Assembly: GCF_000735585.1 (NCBI RefSeq)
Contig: NZ_JNNO01000001.1
Location: 62,001-126,000, forward strand
Direction of reading: 5' to 3'
Length of the DNA stretch: 64,000 nucleotides
From: Devosia sp. LC5
GTDB taxonomy: Bacteria > Pseudomonadota > Alphaproteobacteria > Rhizobiales > Devosiaceae
In this document: in pieces, positions 17,061 through 25,779 of the stretch
Position numbering within the stretch: position 1 is the first letter of the stretch
Layout of the letters: each line of letters opens with the position of its first letter
The notes under the pieces: generated by a model
Database searches by the model: none
What the model saw: the letters and a program-made list of their open reading frames with translations, nothing else
What the model was told of the DNA's origin: nothing
Made by a program: the position numbers and the translations under genes

Positions 17061-17822
17061 ATGTCCATCGACCCCGCCAGCATTGCCGAACTCGCTCCGC
17101 CTGCGTCGCTGCGCATTCCGGCGCATATTGGCGTGATCATGGACGGCAATGGCCGCTGGGCGAAAGCGCGCGGCAAGCGCCGCACCGAGGGACATATCGA
17201 GGGCGTCAAGGCGCTGCGAAACCTTGTCGAACTGTGCATCAACTACGGCGTGGCAAACCTCACCGTGTTCAGCTTTTCATCGGAAAACTGGACGCGGCCA
17301 AAGGATGAAATTGTCTTCATCTTCAATCTATTGCGCCGGTTTGTTGCGTCAGATTTGCAACGGCTGATCCGCAATAATGTGCAGGTGCGAATCATCGGTT
17401 CGCGCGACGGGCTCGAGCCTTCGCTCATTCGGCTGATCGATGATGTCGAGGCCAAGACGGCGGCCAATACCGGCCTCGTGCTGATCGTCGCCTTCAACTA
17501 TGGCGGCAAGGCCGAAATCGTCGATGCGACCCGGAGAATCGCTGCTGAGGTGGCCGCCGGCCGGCTCGCTCCATCGGACATTACCGAGGCCACGATCGAG
17601 GCTGCGCTCTATACGACGGGTATTCCGCATCCTGACGTGATCGTCCGCACCAGCGGCGAGCAGCGTATTTCCAATTTCCTGCTCTGGCAGGCCGCATATT
17701 CGGAATTCGTCTTCGTGGATGAGTACTGGCCCGATTTCGATGAGGCCACATTCCTTCGCGTGCTGGAGATTTTCTCCCAGCGTGTCAGGCGGTTCGGCGG
17801 TATCGAGGCGGCATCACCTTGA
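17061..17822 (+). CDS. uppS: undecaprenyl diphosphate synthase
   Basis: 253 residues. HIGVIMDGNGRWAKARG (Asp28 region) is the catalytic signature of cis-prenyltransferases; VFSFSSENWTRP and the C-terminal RTSGEQRISNFLLWQAAYSE block confirm the family. It makes the C55 lipid carrier for peptidoglycan and O-antigen. AGGAG at 17048-17052 sets the start at 17061; the longer frame over frr is a shadow. The stop overlaps the next start. Confidence 0.97.
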   Translation: MSIDPASIAELAPPASLRIPAHIGVIMDGNGRWAKARGKRRTEGHIEGVKALRNLVELCINYGVANLTVFSFSSENWTRPKDEIVFIFNLLRRFVASDLQRLIRNNVQVRIIGSRDGLEPSLIRLIDDVEAKTAANTGLVLIVAFNYGGKAEIVDATRRIAAEVAAGRLAPSDITEATIEAALYTTGIPHPDVIVRTSGEQRISNFLLWQAAYSEFVFVDEYWPDFDEATFLRVLEIFSQRVRRFGGIEAASP

Positions 17823-18679
17823 CCAATCCAGGCGATTTCTCGTCAGAACCGTCTGCCAATCGCCGCCGCTTGTGGTCCGATCTCGGGCCGCGTCTCGCAT
17901 CCGCCGCCGTCCTGATCGCCTTGACGGCCACGGCTCTCTATCTGGGCGGCTACGTGTTTTCAGCCGTGGTTGGCGGGGTATTTGGCGGCGTCTATCGCGA
18001 ATGGGAAACCATGGTATCGCGGGCGCCATTGACGCCCGGCGGCATGGCGCTGATCGGACTTGTAGTGCTGTCCGGCGTGATTTTCCCGCTGTTCGGGCCA
18101 CTTGGCAGCATGGCAGTCATCGCCGTGGCCTGCGTGATCGCGCTGGCAATGCGCGGCGAGGGGATCTGGTGGCGCGTGCTGGGATTGGTGATTTTCGGTG
18201 CCATCATCATCGCCGCGCTGATGATGCGGGGCACGACGATCCACGGCGTCTGGGCCGGCCTTTATCTCGGCACGGTGGTTTGGATGACTGATTCTGCAGC
18301 CTTTTTTACTGGAAGGCAGATCGGCGGGGAAAAGCTGGCGCCCGATATTTCGCCCTCCAAAACCTGGTCGGGCGCGCTTGGCGGGCTGGCGCTGGGTACC
18401 GGGGCAGGGCTGCTGCTGTGGGTCGTGTTCACGGATTCACCCTGGTGGATCGGCCTCACGCTCTCGGCCTCGATCAGCGTTTTGGGGCAGTTGGGTGATC
18501 TGGGCGAGAGCGCAATCAAACGTCATTTCCGCATCAAGGATAGCGGCGATATTATTCCGGGTCATGGCGGCCTGATGGACCGGCTCGATAGCCTCACATT
18601 TGGCGTCTTGCTGGTTTTGATCGTGGGCGGCCTGCATGGCGGCTTTGACGCCGTGGCCCAGGGCCTGCTCTACTGGTGA
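17819..18679 (+). CDS. cdsA: phosphatidate cytidylyltransferase
   Basis: 286 residues with about eight hydrophobic segments. The family signature occupies the last third: ISPSKTWSGALGG, then GDLGESAIKRHFRIKDSGDIIPGHGGLMDRLDS. The enzyme makes CDP-diacylglycerol from phosphatidate and CTP. It starts with TTG overlapping the uppS stop (TTGA). In many relatives dxr follows directly; here the next gene, 40 bases on, is rseP. Confidence 0.95.
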   Translation: MTNPGDFSSEPSANRRRLWSDLGPRLASAAVLIALTATALYLGGYVFSAVVGGVFGGVYREWETMVSRAPLTPGGMALIGLVVLSGVIFPLFGPLGSMAVIAVACVIALAMRGEGIWWRVLGLVIFGAIIIAALMMRGTTIHGVWAGLYLGTVVWMTDSAAFFTGRQIGGEKLAPDISPSKTWSGALGGLALGTGAGLLLWVVFTDSPWWIGLTLSASISVLGQLGDLGESAIKRHFRIKDSGDIIPGHGGLMDRLDSLTFGVLLVLIVGGLHGGFDAVAQGLLYW

Positions 18680-18719
18680 TGACCCGGCCGCTGTTTTGGC
18701 CGGATCGATAAGGAACGAT

Positions 18720-19856
18720 ATGTTCGACTTCGCCTTCTGGTTGCTTTCCTACGTCATTCCGTTCCTGGCGGTACTCACTGTCATCGTGTTCGTGCACGAG
18801 ATGGGGCATTATCTGGTGGCGCGCTGGAATGGCGTGGCGATCCAGACCTTTTCCATCGGGTTCGGCCGGGAATTGATCGGCTGGGACGACAAGTACGGCA
18901 CGCGCTGGCGGATTTCTGCAATTCCGCTCGGCGGTTATGTACGGTTCGTTGGGGACATGAACGCGGCCAGCGTGCCGGATGCCGAGGCGCTGGCCAACTT
19001 TGATCCCGCACTCGCGCCGCAGCTTTTCGCCAACAAGAATGTCTGGCAGCGCATCGCAGTGGTCGCTGCGGGCCCCATCGCCAACGTCATCCTCACCTTT
19101 GTCATCCTCTATGCCCTGCTGCTCGGCTATGGCCGCTACACCATCCCCCCGGTGATCGGGGAGGTAGTGGCGGCCTCCGTTGCCGAGGCGGCTGGCCTCG
19201 AGGCCGGGGATACCGTGGTGTCCGTCGATGGCTATGTCGTGCGCGGCTTCGACGATTTCCAGCGCTTCATCGCCACGGCGCCACAGCGGCCGGTCAGCAT
19301 CGTCATCGAGCGTGGCGGCACGGACCAGACCATCGAGCTCACACCCGAGGCCGTCGAGGTGCAGGATCGGTTCGGCAATAACCAGCGGATTGGCCGCATC
19401 GGGGTGAGTCGGAACGTCGATCAGGCCGATGTAAGCCTCTATCGCCCCGGTCCAATCGAGGCGATTGGCATGACGGTGGAGGAAATCCGCTTCATCGTGC
19501 AGCGCACCGGCGCCTTCCTAGGCGATTTTTTCGTAGGACGGGGCGATGTCGAACAATTGGGCGGACCGGTCAAGGTCGCCAAGGTTTCCGGGGAAGTGGC
19601 GACGCTGGGCATCATCGCGCTGGTCAATCTGACAGCCTTGTTGTCGCTTAATATCGGAATCTTCAACCTTTTACCCGTACCTATGCTCGACGGCGGGCAC
19701 TTATTGTACTATCTCGTCGAAGCCGTGCGAGGGCGTCCGCTCAGCATGAAAGTTCAGGAAATAGGGTTCCGTTTCGGGTTTGCCCTGGTCTTGGCTCTCA
19801 TGGTGTTCACGCTCTTTAACGACACCCTGTTTGCCTATCTGAGAACTCTGGGTTAG
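18720..19856 (+). CDS. rseP: RIP site-2 metalloprotease RseP
   Basis: 378 residues. The zinc motif HEMGH is at 26-30 in the first membrane helix, a single PDZ domain spans about 125-200, and the third zinc ligand is in VPMLDGGH (Asp about 324). It cleaves transmembrane anti-sigma factors and signal-peptide remnants in the inner membrane. AAGGA precedes the ATG at 18720; the frame is open upstream to 18636. It is followed by bamA after 184 bases. Confidence 0.96.
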   Translation: MFDFAFWLLSYVIPFLAVLTVIVFVHEMGHYLVARWNGVAIQTFSIGFGRELIGWDDKYGTRWRISAIPLGGYVRFVGDMNAASVPDAEALANFDPALAPQLFANKNVWQRIAVVAAGPIANVILTFVILYALLLGYGRYTIPPVIGEVVAASVAEAAGLEAGDTVVSVDGYVVRGFDDFQRFIATAPQRPVSIVIERGGTDQTIELTPEAVEVQDRFGNNQRIGRIGVSRNVDQADVSLYRPGPIEAIGMTVEEIRFIVQRTGAFLGDFFVGRGDVEQLGGPVKVAKVSGEVATLGIIALVNLTALLSLNIGIFNLLPVPMLDGGHLLYYLVEAVRGRPLSMKVQEIGFRFGFALVLALMVFTLFNDTLFAYLRTLG

Positions 19857-20040
19857 CCTCTGGTTAACCTTGGTTCGCAAGGTGTTGCAGGAATACAAGG
19901 GCACCAATCATTTGCTAACCGCGTCGGGGCTTCCGCCTTGCCGTTGGTTAAAAAGACGGTAAAACGGTGCAATGGAGTTTGCTTGGGGGAGCGCTGTGCA
20001 TGGCGAGCCCTTGGGCCTGGTCGCAGAAGGCAATAAAAAT

Positions 20041-22167
20041 ATGATCCACCCCACCAAGCTGATGCGCGGCGCTTTCTTGGCGCTGGCAATCCTGGGCGCT
20101 GCCCCCCTGGCAGGTTCCGGTGTTCCGCTTCTTGGCGTTGTCTCTGCTCACGCCCAGCAACAACAGCTTGTTGGTTCGGTCTTGTTCGAGGGAAACCGTC
20201 GTTTCTCCGACAAGCAGCTGCTCACCATGGTGGACATGTCCACGTCGGGCATCTTCTCCCAGCAGCGCCTCGCAGCCGATACTGAAAGCATCCGCCAGGC
20301 CTATGATCGCGATGGCTTCCGCGGCGTGTCTGTCACGGCTCGCACCGAAGTTATTCCGGATGGCCGTGTTCGCGTGACCTTCGTGGTCAACGAAGGCGAT
20401 CGCGCCGGCATCGCGGCAATTAATTTCACCGGGAACAATGCGTTCAATTCCGGTAATCTCAAGGGCGCTATGCTCACCAAGGAAACCGGCTTCCTGAGCT
20501 GGCTTTTCAAGGATGACAGCTATGACGAGCAAAAGCTCGCTGTCGACCGCGAGCGCATCCGCCTCTATTACGCCAATCGCGGCTATCCTGACACGCAGGT
20601 GACTTCGGTCGGCGAGTTCGATGCCTCGCGCAATGCCTACTTCATCAACTTCACCATCAATGAAGGCCAGAAGTACACCTTTGGCAATGTCGGTATCGAG
20701 ACCAGCATTGATGGCCTCAACACCAATGCACTGACCGGTTCGGTCGATACCCGTGAGGGTGGTGGCTACTCGGTGAGCGACCTGCAGAAGACCATCGAGG
20801 ACATGTCCTATGAGGCCACGTCGCAGGGCTATGCCTTTGCTGACGTCCGTGCCCGTCTTGACCGCGATGTCACCAATAGCCGCTTCAACGTCACCTATCT
20901 GGTGGACGAGGGTGCCCGCATCTATGTCGAGCGCATCAACATCACCGGCAATACCAAGACCCGCGACTTCGTGATCCGTCGCGAACTGGAATTCGGTGAA
21001 GGCGACCCCTTCAACCGTTCCATGGTGATCCGTGGCCGCAAGAACATCGAAGCGCTCGGCTTCTTCTCCGCCGTGCAGCTGTCGACCGCGCCTGGCTCTG
21101 CCGCCGACAAGGTCGTGCTGAACATTGCCGTGACCGAACAGTCGACGGGCGAATATGGCGCGACGGCCGGTTACTCGACCTCGGAAGGCATTCTGGGCGA
21201 AATCTCGCTGACCGAACGCAACTTCCTGGGCCGTGGCCAATATCTGCGTGCCGCAATCGGTGCGTCGGAATCGGGTCGTACCTTCGACTTCTCGTTCACC
21301 GAGCCCCGCTTCATGGGCCTCAAGGTTGCGGCAGGCGTCGATGCCTATCACCGCATCACCGATGAGTCGTCGCGCAACTATTATGGTGTCCAGGCAACTG
21401 GTGGTCAGTTGCGTGCCAGCATGCCGATCATGGGCGACCTGTCGGCTACGGTATTCGCTGGTGCCGAGCGCAAGCTCATTACCGACACCGATGGCACCTA
21501 TACGTCGCTGCTGCTCAATGATGGCGATGAGTTCTACAAGGCATTCGTTGGCTACACGCTGACCTGGAATAGCCTTGACGACACCAAGAAGCCGACGACC
21601 GGTCTCTATGCGACCTTTACCCAGCAATATATCGGCTGGGACCATAACCTGCTCAAGAGCGAAGCTCGTGCCCGCTATTTCATTCCTCTGCTTGACGATA
21701 GCGGCATCGTTGCCAGCGTCAGGGGCCAGGCCGGCGTGATCAATGACTTCAGCGGCGATGGCGTCAATGTCGTGGAAGCCTTCTTGCCGGGTTCGCAGTT
21801 GATCCGTGGCTTTGAAAGCCGTGGCCTGGGTCCGCGTATCGTGGGTGACCAATATCTGGGCGCGACCATGTATGCTGGCCTCTCTGCGGAAATCCAGTTC
21901 CCGATCCCGGTTCTGCCGGAGACCTATGGCCTGTCGGGTGCAATCTGGGCTGACGCTGCCTGGATCGATGACGGCACTCTGCCGAACACGAATGGCAATG
22001 CGGTTGATCCTGACAGCATTGACTCGCCATGGCGGACTTCGATCGGCGCCTCGCTGATCTGGGACTCGCCGTTCGGCCCGCTGCGTGGCGACTTCGCCCA
22101 CGTGCTGAACAAGTCGACCGACGACCGCACCCAGTTGTTCCAGCTGACCCTGCAGACTCTGCTGTAG
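20041..22167 (+). CDS. bamA: outer membrane assembly factor BamA
   Basis: 708 residues. A signal peptide ending AHAQ is followed by five POTRA repeats (to about residue 345; repeat starts at SVLFEGNRR, INFTGNNAF, VGIETSI and INITGNTKTRD are visible). A 16-strand beta-barrel with the VRGF/Y-type lock (LIRGFESRGLGPR) comes next. BamA folds and inserts outer membrane proteins. The C-terminus reads LFQLTLQTLL and ends in leucine, not the usual aromatic residue. ATG 20041 is chosen because it starts the signal peptide; ATG 20065 is an alternative. Confidence 0.95.
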   Translation: MIHPTKLMRGAFLALAILGAAPLAGSGVPLLGVVSAHAQQQQLVGSVLFEGNRRFSDKQLLTMVDMSTSGIFSQQRLAADTESIRQAYDRDGFRGVSVTARTEVIPDGRVRVTFVVNEGDRAGIAAINFTGNNAFNSGNLKGAMLTKETGFLSWLFKDDSYDEQKLAVDRERIRLYYANRGYPDTQVTSVGEFDASRNAYFINFTINEGQKYTFGNVGIETSIDGLNTNALTGSVDTREGGGYSVSDLQKTIEDMSYEATSQGYAFADVRARLDRDVTNSRFNVTYLVDEGARIYVERINITGNTKTRDFVIRRELEFGEGDPFNRSMVIRGRKNIEALGFFSAVQLSTAPGSAADKVVLNIAVTEQSTGEYGATAGYSTSEGILGEISLTERNFLGRGQYLRAAIGASESGRTFDFSFTEPRFMGLKVAAGVDAYHRITDESSRNYYGVQATGGQLRASMPIMGDLSATVFAGAERKLITDTDGTYTSLLLNDGDEFYKAFVGYTLTWNSLDDTKKPTTGLYATFTQQYIGWDHNLLKSEARARYFIPLLDDSGIVASVRGQAGVINDFSGDGVNVVEAFLPGSQLIRGFESRGLGPRIVGDQYLGATMYAGLSAEIQFPIPVLPETYGLSGAIWADAAWIDDGTLPNTNGNAVDPDSIDSPWRTSIGASLIWDSPFGPLRGDFAHVLNKSTDDRTQLFQLTLQTLL

Positions 22168-22190
22168 GCTAAAGTGCAGTGACTCAGTTA

Positions 22191-22229
22191 TTGAGCCGCG
22201 GGGCGGTAGCGCCGCGGCTCAATTGTTTT
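22191..22229 (+). terminator. hairpin with T-rich tail between bamA and lpxD
   Basis: TTGAGCCGCGG and CCGCGGCTCAA form an 11-bp perfect stem with a 10-base loop, followed by TTGTTTT. This is a good intrinsic terminator or attenuator that would reduce read-through from bamA into the lipid A genes, which start 11 bases later. Confidence 0.7.
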
Positions 22230-22239
22230 AAGTGATATC

Positions 22240-23265
22240 ATGGTCGATACCCGATTTCATCGTTTCGCCGGAACGGCCACGCTTGGCGCGATCCTGACTG
22301 CGCTGGGCCGCAGTGAATTGCTGCCCTCCCAGCAGGCCGACCCGACAATATCGGGTGTTGCCGAGCTGGATCTTGCTGCTCCCGGCGATCTCGCGCTGGC
22401 CGCCCACGCCAGCTACACCGAGGCCCTCCGCAAAACGTCGGCGGGCGCTGTCATCGTATTGCCGGCACTGCGCGATGCCGTTCCAGCTGGCAGCGTGGCG
22501 GTTGTCACCGATAAGCCGCATCACCTGTTCGCCGATATTCTCGATCAGCTCTACCCATCCAACACCCGCTCCATCATTGCGGCCGGCCGGGACGATCTTG
22601 GCGCACCGGTCTTTGAGCGCGATGTGACGCTGGGCACCAACGTGGTGATTGGCGCCGGTGTCGAAATCGGCCGCGGCACGATCATCGGTGCCAACACAGT
22701 TATCGGCGCTGGGGTGACCATCGGGCGCAATTGCATCATCGCGGCCAATTGCACCATCGATTGCGCCCATATCGGCAATGACGTCGTCATCCAGTCCGGT
22801 GTGCGCATCGGCACCGAAGGGTTTGGCTGGCTGGACTTCGGCATCAGCAACCGCAAGCTGCCGCAGCTGGGCCGCGTCCTGGTTCAGGATCGCGTCGAAG
22901 TGGGCGCCAATTCCACCATTGATCGGGGCGCGCTGGGCGACACCATGGTCGGTGAAGGCACCAAGATCGATAATCTGGTCCAGATCGGTCATAACTGCAG
23001 GATTGGCCGCAATTGCATCATTGCGGCGATGAGCGGCCTAGCCGGATCTACCATTATCGGCGATGGCGTCCTGATGGCCGGCGGCGCAGGTACCTCCGGC
23101 CATCTGACGATTGGGTCAGGCTCGGTAATCCATGGCCGGGCAGCCGTCACCAAGGATTGGCCCGCAGGGTCCAAACTTGCCGGAGCTCCGGCGCAGGATA
23201 TAAGAGATTTCTGGCGCGAGATCGCCACAATGCGCAAACTGACAAAAGGGGACAAGCGGGGATGA
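22240..23265 (+). CDS. lpxD: UDP-3-O-acylglucosamine N-acyltransferase
   Basis: 341 residues. A uridine-binding N-terminal domain (about 1-105) is followed by a left-handed parallel beta-helix of hexapeptide repeats (VTLGTNVVIGAGVEIGRGTIIGANTVIGAG) and the catalytic His in LVQIGHNCRIG. It adds the N-linked 3-hydroxyacyl chain in lipid A synthesis. The stop overlaps the fabZ start by ATGA. Confidence 0.97.
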   Translation: MVDTRFHRFAGTATLGAILTALGRSELLPSQQADPTISGVAELDLAAPGDLALAAHASYTEALRKTSAGAVIVLPALRDAVPAGSVAVVTDKPHHLFADILDQLYPSNTRSIIAAGRDDLGAPVFERDVTLGTNVVIGAGVEIGRGTIIGANTVIGAGVTIGRNCIIAANCTIDCAHIGNDVVIQSGVRIGTEGFGWLDFGISNRKLPQLGRVLVQDRVEVGANSTIDRGALGDTMVGEGTKIDNLVQIGHNCRIGRNCIIAAMSGLAGSTIIGDGVLMAGGAGTSGHLTIGSGSVIHGRAAVTKDWPAGSKLAGAPAQDIRDFWREIATMRKLTKGDKRG

Positions 23266-23738
23266 CCGACAGCGCGATAGAGGGTACTGAACTGGCGGCG
23301 ATGGATATCGCCGAAATCCTCAGGAGCCTGCCTCACCGCTACCCGTTCCTGATGATCGACAAGATTGTCAAGATCGATGGCGATGAGACAGCCGTGGGCA
23401 TCAAGAACGTGACCTTCAATGAGCCCATCTTTCAGGGTCATTTTCCCGAGAATCCGATTTTTCCCGGTGTGCTGATTATCGAGGGCATGGCGCAGACGGC
23501 CGGCGCGATTGTGATCAAGCACGATTCCGGTGGCGGCAAGAAAAACATCGTCCTGATGCTGGGCGTCGACAAGGCCAAATTCCGCAAGCCGGCCGGTCCC
23601 GGCGACGTCATCGAATTCCATATCGCCAAGATCCAGCGGCGGCGTAATGTCGGGCGCTACCAAGCCAAGGCCATCGTCGAAGGCACCGTTATCGCGGAGG
23701 CGGAGATCACAGCCATGATCATCGAGGCGACATCGTGA
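23262..23738 (+). CDS. fabZ: 3-hydroxyacyl-ACP dehydratase FabZ
   Basis: 158 residues, a hot-dog fold with the catalytic pair His60 (GHFPENPIFPGV) and Glu74 (IIEGMAQ) and the N-terminal LPHRYPFLMID. It dehydrates 3-hydroxyacyl-ACP in fatty acid synthesis and competes with LpxA/LpxD for the same substrate, which explains why the genes are linked. The longer upstream frame overlaps lpxD and is a shadow. GTGA overlap with lpxA. Confidence 0.97.
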   Translation: MTDSAIEGTELAAMDIAEILRSLPHRYPFLMIDKIVKIDGDETAVGIKNVTFNEPIFQGHFPENPIFPGVLIIEGMAQTAGAIVIKHDSGGGKKNIVLMLGVDKAKFRKPAGPGDVIEFHIAKIQRRRNVGRYQAKAIVEGTVIAEAEITAMIIEATS

Positions 23739-24544
23739 GCGATGCCGCAATTCACCCGACGGCAATCGTCGGGCAGCACGCGCGCATCGGCAAAGGCGTC
23801 AAGATCGGCCCCTATTGCATTGTGGGGGACAAGGTCATTCTGCACGACGATGTGGAACTGGTGTCCCACGTCGTCATCGACGGCAATACCGAGGTCGGTG
23901 CGGGGACGCGGATATTTCCGTTTGCCTCGGTCGGACTTGAGCCGCAGGACCGCAAGTATCACGGCGAGAATTCTCGCCTGGTGATCGGGGAGCGTTGCGT
24001 CATCCGGGAATCGGCAACCCTTAATCCAGGCACTGACGGGGGCGGCATGCTGACCAAGATCGGCAATGATTGCCTGATCATGGCCAGTGCCCATGTCGCG
24101 CATGATGCCATCATCGGCAACAATGTCATCATGGCCAATTACGTCGGCATTGCCGGGCATTGCCAGGTCGGTGACAATGTCATCTTCGGCGGCAATTGTG
24201 TCGTGCACCAGTTCACCCGCGTTGGCGCGCACGCCTTTATCGGCGCCCATTCCATGGTCGATGGCGACGTGATCCCCTATGGCATGGCGGTGGGCAATCG
24301 CGCCGTGCTGACCGGGCTCAATCTCGTCGGGCTCAAGCGGCGCAAGTTCGATCGTGAAGCGATCCACAAGCTGCGAGCGGCCTATCGCATGATTTTCGCC
24401 AGCGAAGGCACATTGCGCGAGCGCGTTGAGGATGCGGCCGAACTGTTCAAGGGCAATGCCTTGGTACAGGACGTCGTGGCGTTCATCGCCGCAGCGTCGG
24501 ATCGCCCGATCCTGTTGCCGCGCAACGGCCCCACGCTCGATTAG
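23735..24544 (+). CDS. lpxA: UDP-N-acetylglucosamine O-acyltransferase
   Basis: 269 residues. The hexapeptide-repeat beta-helix runs from IHPTAIVGQHARIGKGVKIG to about residue 190, with the catalytic His in MASAHVAHDAIIG. The C-terminal helical domain begins near GLKRRKFDREAI. It starts lipid A synthesis by O-acylating UDP-GlcNAc. GTG start at 23735. In most alphaproteobacteria lpxI follows; here lpxB begins 20 bases downstream. Confidence 0.96.
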   Translation: MSDAAIHPTAIVGQHARIGKGVKIGPYCIVGDKVILHDDVELVSHVVIDGNTEVGAGTRIFPFASVGLEPQDRKYHGENSRLVIGERCVIRESATLNPGTDGGGMLTKIGNDCLIMASAHVAHDAIIGNNVIMANYVGIAGHCQVGDNVIFGGNCVVHQFTRVGAHAFIGAHSMVDGDVIPYGMAVGNRAVLTGLNLVGLKRRKFDREAIHKLRAAYRMIFASEGTLRERVEDAAELFKGNALVQDVVAFIAAASDRPILLPRNGPTLD

Positions 24545-24564
24545 CGCCAGCAGCGGAGCGCCGC

Positions 24565-25704
24565 ATGACATTGCCCATGGCCAGGCCGCTCAAGCTGTTC
24601 GTGCTGGCCGGCGAACCGTCCGGCGACAGGATTGCCGCCGACCTGGTCCGCCGCCTGCGCGAGCGAGTGGCGCTGGAGCTTCGTGGCGTCGGCGGCGATG
24701 AGCTGATCGGGCAGGGGCTGCGCTCGCTGTTTCCGATGAGCAACCTGTCGGTCATGGGCGTCACCGATGTGCTGCTGCGCCTGCCGCTGCTATTGTGGCG
24801 GATCGAGCAGACAGCGCGAATGATCCGGTCGAGCCAGCCCGACATCGTCGTGCTATTCGACGCTCAGGATTTCTCCGCCCTGCTGGCGCGGCGGTTGCGC
24901 GCCATGGGGCATAGTGGGCCGATCCTGCTTTATGTAGCGCCCTCGGTTTGGGCACGCTCGCCCGGGCGGGCGGCCAAGCTCACGCCGCTATTCAATGAAG
25001 TGCTGGCCGTGTTGCCCTTCGAGCCAGAGGTAATGGCCCGGCTGGGTGGACCACCAACGGCCTATGTCGGCCATCCGGCCTTGCGCGAGCGGCTGCAGCA
25101 GCGCGACGCCGTGGAATCGGGCCCACTGATCTTGTTGCCAGGTAGCCGGGATGGCGAATTGCGACGGCATTTGCCGCTATTCCGACAGGTTGCCGCGAAG
25201 GTGGCAGATCATCCGGCGGTGACCCGCTTCGTTATACCGACCCTGCCGGTCCTGGCGGAACGCTTGCGCCGAGAGGTCGCGGATTGGCCGGTGCCGGTCA
25301 CGGTGATTGCCGAGCGCTCCGAGCGAGCGGCGCTGTACCAGCAGGCGGTGCTAGCATTGGCCGTGTCCGGCACGGCAACGCTGGAATTGGCGCTGGCGGG
25401 CGTGCCGATGGTCATCAGCTACGTCATGGATGGGCACCAGGCCCGGGTCTACGAGAAAATCGGCAGGCCCATGGTCGGCCTGCCCAATATCGTGCTCAAG
25501 CGAGCGGCGGCGCCAGAACTGGTTTTGTCGCAACCGGATGCCACGGTGTTGCGCGGGGCGGTACGCAAACTGCTCGACGACAAGGCCGCCCGCCAGGCCC
25601 AGATTGCCGCGTTTGGCGAACTGTCTGACCTGATGGAGCATGGCGAGCCCGAATCCCCGCGACAGGACCCGGCAGATCGGGTCCTTGCCTGGTGGCGGGT
25701 TTAG
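24565..25704 (+). CDS. lpxB: lipid-A-disaccharide synthase
   Basis: 379 residues of GT19 type: LAGEPSGDRIAADLVRRLR near the N-terminus, MGVTDVLLRLP, YVAPSVWARSPGRAAK, FEPEVMARLGGPPTAYVGHP, LLPGSRDGELRRHLP and the SGTATLELALAGVPMVISY donor-binding region. It joins 2,3-diacylglucosamine-1-phosphate to UDP-diacylglucosamine at the inner membrane. Its lipid X substrate needs a UDP-diacylglucosamine hydrolase (LpxI, LpxH or LpxG), which is not encoded in the window. Confidence 0.95.
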   Translation: MTLPMARPLKLFVLAGEPSGDRIAADLVRRLRERVALELRGVGGDELIGQGLRSLFPMSNLSVMGVTDVLLRLPLLLWRIEQTARMIRSSQPDIVVLFDAQDFSALLARRLRAMGHSGPILLYVAPSVWARSPGRAAKLTPLFNEVLAVLPFEPEVMARLGGPPTAYVGHPALRERLQQRDAVESGPLILLPGSRDGELRRHLPLFRQVAAKVADHPAVTRFVIPTLPVLAERLRREVADWPVPVTVIAERSERAALYQQAVLALAVSGTATLELALAGVPMVISYVMDGHQARVYEKIGRPMVGLPNIVLKRAAAPELVLSQPDATVLRGAVRKLLDDKAARQAQIAAFGELSDLMEHGEPESPRQDPADRVLAWWRV

Positions 25705-25726
25705 CACTCAACTCCACTGATGAAAA

Positions 25727-25756
25727 CGGCCCCATCCTTGACCAAGGATGGGGCCG
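25727..25756. terminator. bidirectional terminator between lpxB and gltA
   Basis: CGGCCCCATCCTT and its exact complement flank GACC, giving a 13-bp stem between convergent genes. On the minus strand the stem is followed by TTTT, so it is best suited to end gltA transcription; it may also end lpxB. Confidence 0.75.
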
Positions 25757-25779
25757 CCGGCTTGTAGGGAGCTGATGCC

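Noticed and set aside
19948-22101. 717-codon open frame on the minus strand
   Set aside because: It lies antisense to bamA, a clear gene with signal peptide, POTRA repeats and barrel. High GC content keeps the antisense frame open; the product is Ala/Asp/His/Arg-rich with no domain.
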